Shown here piece by piece: positions 1 through 10,612 of a stretch of 64,000 nucleotides of DNA. Origin of the DNA: Pelobates cultripes (taxonomy: Eukaryota > Chordata > Amphibia > Anura > Pelobatidae). A model generated the notes under the pieces. The model was not told where the DNA came from. It did no database searches and saw nothing but the letters and a program-made list of their open reading frames with translations. Each line of letters opens with the position of its first letter. Position 1 is the stretch's first letter. The position numbers and the translations under genes were made by a program. The stretch covers positions 2,058,038 to 2,122,037 of the forward strand of contig OW240921.1 in NCBI GenBank assembly GCA_933207985.1. Reading direction: 5' to 3'.

Positions 1-975
1 TTGAATATCTTTTCAGAATTTTTTAATTAGGCCTTGTGGGATTCATTTTATATGCAGTATTACTTTGGCCATGTGTAAATTTTCCTTACACGTGAAGTTT
101 TGTTAAATCCCCTGTGGGAGTTTATTTTTACTTGTAACTTCAGGCTATCACTGTTATATACATATTTAGTTTGGATTTCTGGGGGTCTTTGCGGTCCTCC
201 AGTCTCCTCTATCCCCTTGGCCTTGTCCCCCCTGTCCGTCTCCCAACTTTGTGTATGCTCGTTGTTATGTTTTTTGTTCTGCCTTTGTCCTTATGTCTGG
301 CGGTGTCTGTGTGCGCCACTCGGGGGCTTCCGGAGGCCGACTGCATCTGCCTCCTTCGATCCCTGAGTTCTGGGACCGCCAAAGATGAACTCTGTGTGTG
401 TTTTCTCCGGTCGCAGGGGAGCTCGAAATGAGCACCCCGCGACTGGATCTTCTTTCCCACGTGGCCGCTTCGCCACGGCCGCCTCCGCCCGCGGACCGCG
501 TGTGTCCGACCGGGCGGGTGGATGATGCGACCGCTCGCAGCCCCTCCCCCCATCTATTCCTAACTGGTTGGAGGTCTGTTTGAGGAGCTTTCCTCCCCTC
601 TGTCAATCAAGGCCGGATTACGGTCACGGCCGGAGTTTTTTATATCAGATGAGGGCCCTTCACCCTGCTCAGGGTTAATCTATATCCCAAGATGACTCCA
701 CATTAATATAATTTTGTATAAATATTTTGTATTTGTACTGTACACCTTGTACTGCTCTGAGATGCCTGCAGTTTGGTTTTCTGCCTTTGGCTAAACATTA
801 AAGTCTTCCAGTTCCCTGTATAGTGGTATAGCACTTCATCACTAGTAGCTGTAACATCTGTGATATTAGACTGGAGACATTATAGCAACTTTATTCAGAG
901 GTATTATGTAAAAATACTGCTATAATCACATTACTACCCTGCTAGTGGGTTATTGAAATTATTTAACCCAAGGTT
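1..975. other. Unassigned sequence, no gene recognised
   Basis: I see no recognisable protein or RNA gene here. Positions 430-560 are GC-rich and CpG-containing, followed by AT-rich DNA. An ATTAAA hexamer lies at 797-802 on the plus strand and could be a poly(A) signal, but nothing upstream reads as a coding exon. Short open frames in both strands overlap each other and have no family resemblance. Confidence 0.5.
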
Positions 976-993
976 TCCCTGTTTCATTACGCA

Positions 994-1021
994 CATATAT
1001 ATATATATATATATATATATA
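994..1021. repeat. (TA)n microsatellite
   Basis: Pure alternating TA run of about 14 units. It forms the left edge of a short stretch that also contains the 28-bp tandem array just downstream. Confidence 0.95.
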
Positions 1022-1076
1022 GTGGACTCTACACACGCAGATGGGCTCTATGGCTGTCGGAACACTATCACGGGCC

Positions 1077-1215
1077 TGCCCCATTGATTGGCCTACTATG
1101 TCTGTGCCCCATTGATTGGCCTGCTATATCTGTGCCTATCTGAATGGCCTGCTAAGTCTGTGCCTATTTAATTGGCCAACTATTCTGTGCCCATTTGTTT
1201 GGCCTGCTGGGCCTG
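1077..1215. repeat. 28-bp tandem array, about five degenerate units
   Basis: The motif CCCATTGATTGGCCTGCTAT followed by ATCTGTGC recurs about five times with substitutions. Units keep TTGGCC and CTGTG most strongly. The array is non-coding as far as I can see. Confidence 0.8.
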
Positions 1216-4200
1216 TGCCCTTCTGACATGGGGGAATATCACTGAGGAAAACCCAGTACCCACTAGTGACATGGAGATAGGCAGGTGTCCAGGCAAGCAC
1301 CGTTGCCATACTATCCAAGAGGACGCCAGTATACGGCCACCTGAGTATGGTGGGATGGGTGAAGGCCCTAAACCTCATGCCTGAAGGGCAAGGTTTCTTA
1401 CGAAGACCCCGGGCACGCATACATGGTTTACACCAGCCTGGCAATGGCACATCTCCAAGGAGAACTTTGCACAGGCAGGGACCGGTACTCACACGCCTAC
1501 AGGGGGACACAGTGTTTCCTTGTCTTTAACAACTAACCCTCTAACTGCCTCCCGGTATCCATCTAGATATCGGTAGTTATTCCTGCGTAAGGTTAGCTCC
1601 TGGCCCTGTTCAGTGGGACTTACTTGACTTTCCTTCCGGCCTGCTATTAGCCTTCTATCCGAGTTAGAATTTACATATTTACCCTTATCTACATTTCTTA
1701 TTGTTTTTGTGCCTTCCTTTTCCTATCGCTCGGGTCGTCGAGAGGGCTGACTTGACCTCCTCTGACCTCCCGGGCGCTCGTGGATTGCAGAGAACGTCTC
1801 CAGCTTTCCTCAGGCTACCGACAGTCATCCTGGACCCCGCGTGCGTGAACACGGGATCCAGGCGTCAGTTTGTAGTTTCCATCATTTTTTCCGAAGGTTG
1901 CATTTTCGCACCATGCCTTTCTGTTATTTAGAATGGACACGGCCCGAGGTTGTATACTATCCCATCTGCCATTGGTCTGGTTTACTACCAGTTGAATACT
2001 TTTCAGGTGAGCGATTCAGAGAGAGGTCTCGTGGTCGGGAAGAGACCCACCTAAGGACCTCAGTCTTATGCTGATATTAGTAATTGGTGTACCCCTGCAG
2101 TTGGTCACCCTGAGTCTCTAAGGGACTCTAGTTTGGATTACAAGAGGGTGCGTCCCTCCATCACCTCGATCCAAGAATGATATTTTATTTTCAGGAACAG
2201 AGACCAAACCCCTCTCATATACAGAACCATACAATGATTTGTTATTAGAGGGCGCGGCCCTCCCTCAACCTCAGCCCGATACTGAGCTGGATACAGAAGA
2301 CATGTTTGGAGTGACACATTCTCATAGAGAGAAACGGTCATGGATGTAGACTCTACTGTTTGGTTATTAACGGGTGCGGCCTGCTCAGGCTATCAGCCGG
2401 ACGCTGACATGGAATTCGGTCACATTATTAGAGAGCGCGGCTCCCTCATACACTCAACGCTCTATGGTGCCATCCATTGGTTTATCACACAGGCTTGTAC
2501 CTGTACAAGACCTTGATGATAGCATAGAGGGGCGTCCCTCCTGCATTCAATTACATCTAACGACCGTGCTACTGATTTTGTTATAGAGGGCTGCCTGATC
2601 ATGCAGGATATACGTATTTAGACTGGATCCCTCTATTTTATCTCCTGTAATGGATCTACTGGATCCGGACCACTGTACCACACGCGGGAAATACTCACAG
2701 AGGTATAACGGGGGGAGACTCCCACTTATTTACACACACTCCTGGAGACGGTACGGCTAACGGATGAGCCTCAGGTATTAGAGTGCAGGTTTTGGTATAT
2801 TCTGCGCTATATAAAACAGAGAATTGCATTCTATTTTGGATATTCGGACCATTGCGAACAAACTGCGCAGACAGTTTTTCCCATATCAAGATGACATGAG
2901 ATACGGAGACCTTCATGGAGCAAACGGGCACTGCCTTGCTCGGGTAACAAGACTAGGGAAGGCCTACTACCCGGTCTGAAAGTACACCATACGCATGGAT
3001 CGCGTGGTAAGACCGAAAACCCCGGTTGTCTTGTGTTCCCTGGTCATTACAATCTTGGGATAAGATGGCAGGACTGCCCCTACTCCTCTGAGCACATACC
3101 TGGAGAACATAGTTCAGAGATGGAGGGCCCTCCATCTATACTCTATATATCCCTCATGGGAGCCATTTTGGTTTGGGTTCGCGCTAACCCACCTTTTCAA
3201 CTACCATCAAGGAGACCTACGAGACTCTATGGAGAAACCTGGTGTGCCCCGACTCCTACACAGACATCAAAGTCGGGTCACAACCTACCACTGGAGTACG
3301 GCTCAGGATGTGTAGCAGACTCAGATAGGGCTGCCAACATTCTCTAGACCCTTCTTTTTTCGCTATATCTGCTCTCTGGAGTCACCTGTCATGAGCAAAG
3401 GGACTTTACGCCTTGCCTGCGTATTGGAGAACGCTATGTGTTCGCGGGACTCCAAGCTAAGAAGGGAGGTATCCCTGTATAGGGAGACTTTGACTTCAAT
3501 TATCAAAATTACATTCCTGGGTCCCTTGACCTAGGGCCTGCTCTGGGAGATACGTGCCCAGACAGTCAGGGGTACAGGGACCTAAGGGTCTCACTATATT
3601 ATACCCTATCTTGTAGGTGGCGTGTATACCAGGAACCCCTACACAAATTTTGACAGGTCGGGCATGGAACAGAATCATACGACAGGTAGTCAGACTATTT
3701 CACTCTCTCACTACAGCACGTGAGAACTCTTCGTTATTATACAGGTCCCAATCGCCATTGGATCCGTACATCTTATCACTCTTAGACGTTGACATCTGGA
3801 GGGGAATCTCAACTCCGGTTTACATTTCCCAGCCCTTTGAAGATTTCCGGGACCCACTATTTCCAGAATAGTCGACCACCGTTCCACCACATAAGTTCAG
3901 TTTGGGACCATGATTGGATGTCCTTTTTGGAGTCCTTTCTCTACCACAGCCGTGGATTACACAGTACAGTTGGAATATTGGAATCACTTGGGATAGAGCT
4001 AGTTTGCCACACTCTTGCCTGTTTAATAAATGTATTCTCGGATGAGATATCTCACCGGGTAGGCCATCAGGGAACGAAAGATCCTACTCGGTTCTATTAC
4101 GGAATTGGTGGTGGACTTAGGTGCATTCCTTGAGATTGAAGATCTGCCTGCAAGACCACATCGCTGGGTGACCCGGGCACGATCAGTGGAGCAACCTTAC

Positions 4201-4556
4201 ACATCAAGAGTTGAGACATGGTGACAGTGTCTTATCGCAGCCCTAAGTCCGCAAATGACCTTCGACATTTTATAACTACAGGGAAATGGCTAATAGGTCA
4301 GCTTGGCAGCTCATGGACTGGCTGGTAGGAAACAGGTCGCAACCCCACGTACAATGGATCTATTAGCGGATGGTGTTTTTTTTTTTTTCGTATTTGGGAT
4401 GCATCGTCAACTGGCATCTTCATCGATCGGTCTATTGTCATTTATCACAGTTGGAAAGTCCATTTAGGATTGCTCAGATAGCTCCCGGAATAGGGAACCA
4501 GCGAAACAAAGAGCGTTTGATTTGTTGACTGAGCGTTAAAACAGCAAATACGAAGC
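1216..4556. other. Long unassigned stretch with recurrent GAGGG...CCCTC motif
   Basis: No gene or transposon family is recognised. Between 2135 and 2600 a motif of the form TTATTAGAGGGCGCGGCCCT recurs about six times at uneven spacing (near 2135, 2241, 2365, 2425, 2519 and 2577). Its core is partly palindromic. Open frames of up to 114 codons (for example 3789-4133) show no recognisable domain and are not bounded by splice signals. The composition, moderately GC-rich with many CC and GG runs, would fit decayed transposon sequence, but that is only inference. Confidence 0.4.
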
Positions 4557-5160
4557 CTCCTGTCATGTTATAAAATTGTAGATTATGCTAGCTTTAGTGT
4601 ACCAATAATCTTAATTTTATTAATGACAGGAGGTGAGTACTTCCCACCCATTCTTATCTCTCCCTTGTTTAATTTTAATAGTTTGGAATAATCAGGTACG
4701 TATGCAACTCTGCTTGTTGTCTCTGCTACCTGTAGCCTGTTCTTATGCCTGTTTTTTTAATAAGTAGGGTTGGGATATCTACATATTAAGGTACTTTTGG
4801 TTGCTACATTGGGTACCTACATGTTTATTCAGAGTACATTTCATTGGATAATCAACCTGTTCGATTCTGTTTTTCTCTTAGTCCATCAATGCTATCTGGT
4901 TTGGCAGTTCTTCTCGGATGGTGGACATCGTTGTATTCATCGTATCCTTTTATTCTGTTTTTGTCGCAGCTTGAAAGAGGAAATGATGCATGGGGAAGGG
5001 AGTTTTATAGTACCTAACTTTTTTCTGATTGGTTGTTTTTCTGTGCTGCTGTGGAGTTCTAGTAAAGAGAGCCTTAAACAAATACTCGCCTCCTGTCGTT
5101 AATACAATTAAGATTATAGGTACACTAAAGCTAGCATAATCTACAATTATATAATGTTTT
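4557..5160. repeat. Inverted repeat pair, arms about 80 bp, spacer about 440 bp
   Basis: The left arm (about 4565-4641) and right arm (about 5080-5155) are reverse complements with few mismatches. They share the core GATTATGCTAGCTTTAGTGT and end in GACAGGAGG. Inside the left arm, CCTCCTGTCAT and ATGACAGGAGG also form a short internal palindrome. The spacer holds AT-rich DNA and a 110-codon open frame without recognisable domain. I suspect terminal or internal repeats of a DIRS-like element, because a DIRS-like body lies just downstream, but no direct link is visible. Confidence 0.65.
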
Positions 5161-5855
5161 TTTTCAGGACAAGAAGGGCTTTTTTTACATACCATTATTT
5201 GTATTATATCATTTAGTTTACTTTAAAAAAAATAATAAAATATGGTGAAAAATTGAAAAAAAACCCATGTTTTTTGACTTTTACTTGAAAAATCTTTTAA
5301 TTATCTACAAAAGCTAATGAAAAAACTGCTAAATAGATAAAAAAATTTGTCCTGAGTTTAAAAACACTCATGTATGTACGTAGTGGGGAATCGCGATGCA
5401 GCCTAGTACAAATCTAAACCCATTTACCCCCCCAATAACGACAGACCACTTAGTATGGATGAACAGGCCACAGCATTTATTATCACAAACTAAATTACTG
5501 CATAACACATCCATAACTTTATTTATTAAATCTCTTCTTTTCTGTAACCAAAACGTTAGACATAAATAAGCATAAATTAACATATATACATATATAACTC
5601 CACCCATAGTGTTATACAGTGACCCAACCGTCCTTGCCAATAAACATACAGTGGTTCCTAATCACCACTTCCTCTCACCTCCCCCCCGTCATAAAAATCA
5701 TATATTTCCAATGCCTGCCATCAGCCGACCTTATCCACGCTCGATGGGCACGACACCTCAGGCAACCTAATGTTTAACCTTTTGAAGCAGGGGAGGTTGA
5801 GACCTAAAAAAACTTGTTCATCTCATTCCATATACTTAAACGTAACCACTCAAAC
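5161..5855. other. AT-rich flank of the DIRS-like element, no gene seen
   Basis: Poly-A and poly-T rich DNA up to about 5360, then sequence that on the minus strand follows the stop codon of the hydrolase-like frame of the neighbouring element. It is probably the element's 3' non-coding part. No terminal repeat could be fixed. Confidence 0.4.
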
Positions 5856-6699
5856 TCAATTGGCAAGGACATACCCCCGCCACAACCCCGCTATTTTACA
5901 CCTAAAATCAGCGGGGGACCCCACCATAACCAGCCATGGCCTGTTCCACCACTTCTTGCAGCGCTAGATTAACATAGGCCTATTCCGACCTTCAGCAAGC
6001 GCACCCATCCCCTCGAGATAACTAGGCCTCATCCAGCCAAACCCTAAGGTGAACCGGAATCCCCCAAGACAAACCCAGAAACCCATCTCATCAGAATTTT
6101 TTACGGCATCGCACAAGGGCACTCACATTGCTGAGCGCACTGCCGACAGGAACGGGTGATAGCCTCAGCCTAGCCCCTGAGAACCTCTGGGAAGAAAACA
6201 GTTTGCGCAACATGTCCAGATTGAAGAGCACCCAATACCCAAAACATCACCGAACCCATGTCATTTCACCCAGAGATGACAAAACCCCCTGATACCTCCA
6301 TGAGGCAGGACAGCTGACCCTGTACGAGGAGGACCACACCCCCTCCATGTAACCGGTCCCAGCCACTGAACCTCCGCTCCCGAAGGCGTAAGATCCAACC
6401 ACTCGCCCCTGCCTACTGGCCCAAATTACATACGAGCATCCCACTATCCCCTTTCCGGAGGGACCGTAACCACGGTGAGAAATCCATTCGGAGACCAGCA
6501 GGGTGAACCTAAAGGAACCCACCACCCTGGCTCCCACCATTCGAGCCCCCTGAACCATTGGCACAGGCACGCCAAGTGTGGCGGCGACCGTAGCCGTCAA
6601 AAAACAGAATAAATGCCCCTTGAACTCCCCACCATCCTTCAGGCAAATGACGGAAACCTGCACCGCCCCGATCGGAACGGAATTTTTCAGACTATCCAC
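5856..6699 (-). pseudogene. SGNH-hydrolase-like ORF fragment of the DIRS/Ngaro-like element
   Basis: A 150-codon open minus-strand frame (6699-6247) carries GIVGCSYVIWASRQG. This resembles the first SGNH block (GHSY-type) of the hydrolase-like protein found in Ngaro/DIRS elements. Near its end a one-base shift brings NDMG into frame, which would be the G-x-N-D block. After more lesions another frame gives NLALQEVVEQAMAGYGGVPA and ends WRGYVLAN at a stop at 5858-5856. The function of this protein in transposition is not known. The copy is broken by at least two frameshifts and several stops. An alternative is chance similarity, but the block order and spacing argue against it. Confidence 0.5.
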
Positions 6700-7389
6700 C
6701 CTTTCATCGTGTTAGGAGCCCAACCATTACCACGTGCATTCCATCTACCTTAGGAGAATGCGGAAAAGCCAGGGCATGTCAACCCCACAACATCCAAGAA
6801 TTGCACAGATTCCATCGACGAATCAGCCACACCGCAACTGACTTACCCGTCCCAACGACAACAGCCGTCGAGCAGCGAAAACTGAAGTAAGTCCGTCCAC
6901 CAAAACACCCCACCAATTGCCGACGACCGTAACATGAACAGGAAGCCGAGCCGTGCCAATCGCAGAAATCACGCCCAGCGCCCTTAACAGACAGAACCAA
7001 ACATGTAGATGAGCAGTCCACTCCCAGAACTCCCAAGGAAACGTTTCCATCCGTCCCAATCACTCCCACCATACTAGAGTGGGCCCCACGCCGCCTCATA
7101 GGTCGACCCACGGACCAGCTTCATCAGACCGTTGGACCAAACAACCACCTCCACTGCCCTAACATCGACCCCGCGACACCTCTGCCCGAAGTACGACCTA
7201 TAATGACCGAGCGTCGGCCACCACATCGGGAATGCCCGGACACAAAAACCCCTGACAATTCGTCCCCAGACTCAAACAGCGCCAAGCCAGGCGCCGCAAC
7301 CAGAGTAATACCGGGGTAAAGGGTACTGACAAGACAGCTCGCACCACCCCACGATGATCCCAAAGGAAAACCCACCCACCTGTTTGAGA

Positions 7390-7560
7390 GCTGGGCACCC
7401 CATGCCTACCATGCCACCAGAAAGGGGAAGCTCCAAGAACACCAGAGTCTGCCAGAAACCTGATGCTTGCCAGTGTAATGGGCAAGAGTCAGCACACCAT
7501 TGAGAGCCCAAAATGGCCCAAAACCCCCCAAAACCTGCTGCAGCAGCAAACAGCTGGAAG
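7390..7560 (-). pseudogene. RNase H-like block of the DIRS-like element
   Basis: The minus-strand frame near 7545-7400 contains AAAAGFGGFWAILGSQWCAD and then HWQASGFWQTLVFLEL. It resembles the start of the RNase H domain that follows RT in DIRS elements, where an acidic residue normally begins the block (DA-x-G-FG). Its place directly after the RT block supports the reading. The key acidic residue appears lost, and the downstream part is frameshifted. Confidence 0.4.
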
Positions 7561-7859
7561 TCAGCGGAAAAGACTTAGGGGGCCAGATTGCACAAGCCAC
7601 CGTTAAGGGAGGCCCAGAAGGAACCCCATACAGTCCCAAGGGCAACCCCAACAAGCAAAGCCCAGCGTACCCAGAAGAGTCGAAAGGTAGTGCAGCCTAA
7701 ACCCTCAAAACCACCGACGTCCCGTTGCAGGAATCGATCCCACTATCCAGGAGACTACAGCCCGTATCCTGACCTACGGATATGGCCTGGGCCACGGAAC
7801 TCCGAAACTCATAAAACTACCCCAGGAAAAACACTGCGACAGCAGAGTGCGGACATGCG

Positions 7860-8450
7860 GCACCGACGGCCCCACACATAAACGACATCGGGAGCAACCC
7901 ACGTGGAGGCACATAGCCACCCAATCCTGACCGTCGGAAACACAACCTGGAAACAATCAACCAGACGGGCGTACCGGCAGCAGCCGGAAAATCGATTCCA
8001 CAGCCGCCTTTGTCAGCAAGACCCCGCAGCCTTACCCACGCAGCCCGCTGAGCCGAGCCATCATCCCAAACCTAGCCCCTGGAAGGAAATGACAACTGAC
8101 TAAATAAGGAATCTGGCGATACCGACCCTGCTCCTCCATGGGCACCATAACCAAAAGGGGAGGGGGGGCGCAGAGCGAACTCCAGGGCACCCTAAACTAC
8201 CGGGAAATAAACTTATCAAGCGTTCTTGGTAAACTGGACCCACATCGCCCGATGGAGCTCCCACATGGACTGAGGGCCCTGCACCGAGAGCACCCACTTC
8301 CCCCATCCTGACAGGTGAGCCCCAAAGAAAACCAGCGGCCAAAGCCCATCCGGCCCCAGGCCAAGAAGGGTCGCACCGCCAACCGTTGACAAAAGTGCAA
8401 ACGTACCTCCACCAACCCAGCTCATCCCAGGGACGATACGCAGAACCACG
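7860..8450 (-). pseudogene. DIRS-type reverse transcriptase fragment
   Basis: Family role: copies element RNA into DNA. On the minus strand near 8035-7860 the frame reads GVLLTKAAVESIFRLLPV, then GCVSDGQDWVAMCLHVGCS. This matches the RT core of DIRS elements, where the block before SAFRLLP normally holds the first catalytic aspartate. By my alignment that aspartate position reads alanine here, which would be inactivating. Upstream, about 8450-8150, two frames together give pieces resembling the N-terminal RT region (for example VPMEEQGRYRQIPYL). The frame changes at least twice, so this is a relic. Identification is from remembered family motifs, not a search. Confidence 0.55.
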
Positions 8451-8783
8451 CAGCGCAGACTCTGGGAGCCCTGTCCCCGACCATGCTATCCAGAAACTGG
8501 GGTGCATCCGAATATGCGCCCTGGGGTGTATCCGACCACAGCATGCTTCCCACGACCCTCCCAGAGCCCCTAATGTCCTCCATAGTCAAAGGACACTCGT
8601 GGTAGGAGGGAGCATACCTTCAATAAAAACCCATTCTCCATCTGCTCCCTAGCGTTATGCGCAAGCCAAGCGGGCCACATGAGCTCAGCAGCCTCAGAGT
8701 CACGTGAACCTGGGAGGCATCGCCGGCAGGGCAGGTGCTACCTGTAAGGCGGACTAGGCAGCGCTCCCTCCTGTCACTCCCTC

Positions 8784-8942
8784 ACTGTAGCTTGGCTGAG
8801 CCCTCTATGGTATGGTCCGCAGGTACAGGGAGCATCTGTCTCCTGTACCCGGCCGGACTAACAGGAAGTGCACACTGAGTGCAAACAAAAGCTCCCTGTA
8901 CCCATGGACAATACCATAGAGGGCTCGGCCACGCTACAGGGA
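8784..8942. repeat. Inverted repeat inside the hAT element
   Basis: The left arm near 8784-8845 (GAGCCCTCTATGGTAT, then TACAGGGAGC) pairs with the right arm near 8890-8942, read as its reverse complement. The stem is about 50 bp with several mismatches and the loop is about 45 bp. Confidence 0.8.
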
Positions 8943-9460
8943 GGTAGGGGGAGAAATTGACATGGGGGGAATGGACAGGGGAGGGGGGAAATGGACAGAG
9001 GGGTAATTGACAGGGAGGGGAGTAAATTGACAGGGAGGGGGTGAATTGACAGGGGGGAAATTGACAGGGGGGTGAATTGACAGGGGGTGAATTGACACAG
9101 GGGTGAATTGACAGGGAGGGGAGGAAATTTGACAGGGAGGGATTGACATGGATGGAGGAATTGACAGGGGAGGGGGAGGGAAATGACAGGAGGGGTGAAT
9201 TGACAGGAGGGGGGGGAAGAAATTGACAGGGAGGGGAATTGATGGGGAATGAGAGTAGGGGAGAAGAGAGGACGGGGGAGAGAGAGTGACAAGGGAGGGG
9301 GGAGAAGAGAGGGACAACAGGGGAGAAGAGAGTGACAAGGGAGGGGGGAGAAGAGAGGGACAAGCAGGGGAGAAGAGAGTGACAAGGGAGGGGGGAGAAG
9401 AGAGGGACAAGGGGGGGAGAAGAGAGGGACAAGGGAGGGAGATGGGGGAGAAGAGATTGA
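8943..9460. repeat. Purine-rich minisatellite, two sub-arrays
   Basis: The first part repeats AATTGACAGGGAGGGG with variable G-runs to about 9240. The second repeats GAGAAGAGAGTGACAAGGGA with GGGGG to about 9460. The G-runs on the plus strand could form quadruplexes. The minus strand stays open in several frames (up to 250 codons) only because of the repeat composition. Confidence 0.9.
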
Positions 9461-9466
9461 CATCCA

Positions 9467-9551
9467 TCACACACACACACAATGCACCCCTTACACACAA
9501 AGGCAATGCACCCCTTGCACACAGAAAAACACACAATGCATTACACACACA

Positions 9552-9584
<33 letters not shown>

Positions 9585-9780
9585 GCAATGCAACCCTTAC
9601 ACACAATGCATCCCTTACACACACAGAAACACACAATGCATTCCTTACACACACTCAATGCACCCCTTACAGATGCACACACTCAATGCATCCCGTACAT
9701 ACACAGAAACACACCTTGCAGCCCTTACACATACAAACACAGATTCACACAATGCATTCCTTACACACATATCCGGACAT
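9467..9780. repeat. CA-rich minisatellite with AATGCA-CCCCTTACACA units
   Basis: Units built from CAATGCACCCCTTACACACA alternate with pure CA runs (9553-9585). The block from about 9560 on is nearly identical to 56861-57070, so it belongs to a dispersed hAT family rather than to this locus. Confidence 0.9.
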
Positions 9781-10246
9781 CCCCCTACTCCACCCCCTGT
9801 GAACAAACTCATTGGTGGAACATGAAGGTGGACCCTGGAACCCAGACCTTGAGCTGTGGAAAGGGCCTTAAAAAATGGAGCTGCTTCCCGTTCTCCCAGA
9901 ACATTGATTTTTGTGACCACAGTTACAAACAGCCTCCAGAGAGCCTGTTCTACACCAGACCAGTGGAGCCAGACTGCAGCTAGAGCCCACCATCATCCTC
10001 ATCTGATTGTAAGTAGGCAATCTAGCGTATTATTCGTGGCACTAATCTCTAGTCCCCAGAACCACTTCAGCTTAATGTAGTGGTTCTGGTGTCTATAGCC
10101 TGTCCCTGCAGGCCTTTTAATGTAAACACGGCGACACTGCAGCACTGGCGTTGGTTAACATGGCAAATCATATGGGTGGGGCATTGTGATGTCACATTGG
10201 GGTGGGAGCGGCAAACTTTACTTTTGCCTAGGGCCCTGATCGCCGG

Positions 10247-10495
10247 GGCTATCAGCTGCGCCAGACGCTGCGTGAAAGCGAATCTAAACGTATGATACAT
10301 ACTGGAAACAGAGAGGGGTACCTAAATTATGTTTTATTGTGGATTCTATCTCATATTTTTTTTTTTTTTTTATTCACCCCCTTGTACTTGATGTTGGATT
10401 CCTTTTTATTTTTATTTTTTTAGTCCAATAGGTAATTTACATTTTATTTCTGTCCTGTAATTTTTTCTCCGTTTGTATCAATTTCTTTTCTGTGA
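10247..10495. other. Flank after the hAT element, nothing recognised
   Basis: Contains a T-run near 10351-10370. No gene, splice-bounded open frame or known repeat was recognised. Confidence 0.4.
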
Positions 10496-10612
10496 CAGTA
10501 AAACCCAGCACAGCAATAATATCACCAGTGAAAGTGCCGTTTGTGTGTGAAAATTGCAAAAAACTTCACTTTCACTGACAATATCATCGCTGTGATATGT
10601 TTTACTGTTTTA
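10496..10612. repeat. Foldback repeat, arms about 48 bp
   Basis: The left arm begins ACAGTAAAACCCAGCACAGC and the right arm ends CGCTGTGATATGTTTTACTG. The arms share CAGTGAAAGTG and TTTTACTG in opposite orientation around a loop of about 20 bp. Probably a decayed MITE; no duplication was fixed. Confidence 0.8.

Larger units (their letters stand above)
5856..8660 (-). mobile_element. Decayed DIRS/Ngaro-like tyrosine-recombinase retroelement
   Basis: Reading the minus strand from 8.5 kb downward, in shifting frames, I find blocks resembling the DIRS-order elements of amphibians and fish. These are a DIRS-type reverse transcriptase (ESIFRLLPV followed by a GCSRC-like block), an RNase H-like block (GFGGFWAILGSQWCAD) and an SGNH-hydrolase-like frame ending in WRGYVLAN. 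Ngaro-type elements are known to carry an SGNH-hydrolase-like frame beside RT, RNase H and tyrosine recombinase. The recombinase region should lie about 7.1-6.7 kb, but I cannot identify its catalytic residues. The plus strand is strikingly C- and A-rich here, unlike the flanks. Many frameshifts and stops show an old copy. Both ends are uncertain. Confidence 0.6.
8727..10238. mobile_element. Non-autonomous hAT element with 8-bp target-site duplication
   Basis: The 8-mer ATCGCCGG occurs at 8719-8726 and 10239-10246. Between them the element starts CAGGGCAGGT and ends GGGCCCTG, fitting the CAGGG-type termini of hAT transposons. hAT transposases make 8-bp duplications, so ends and family type are well supported. 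The interior has no transposase frame. It holds an inverted repeat (8784-8942), a purine-rich minisatellite (8943-9460) and a CA-rich minisatellite (9467-9780). Its right third closely matches 56861-57560. Autonomous partners are not in this window. Confidence 0.85.

Noticed and set aside
3789..4133. 114-codon plus-strand frame as a gene
   Set aside because: No domain, no splice or promoter signal, surrounded by similar short frames in all phases.
8782..9593. Minus-strand frames of 201-250 codons rich in Ser and Pro
   Set aside because: Generated by the purine-rich and CA-rich minisatellites; three frames overlap.
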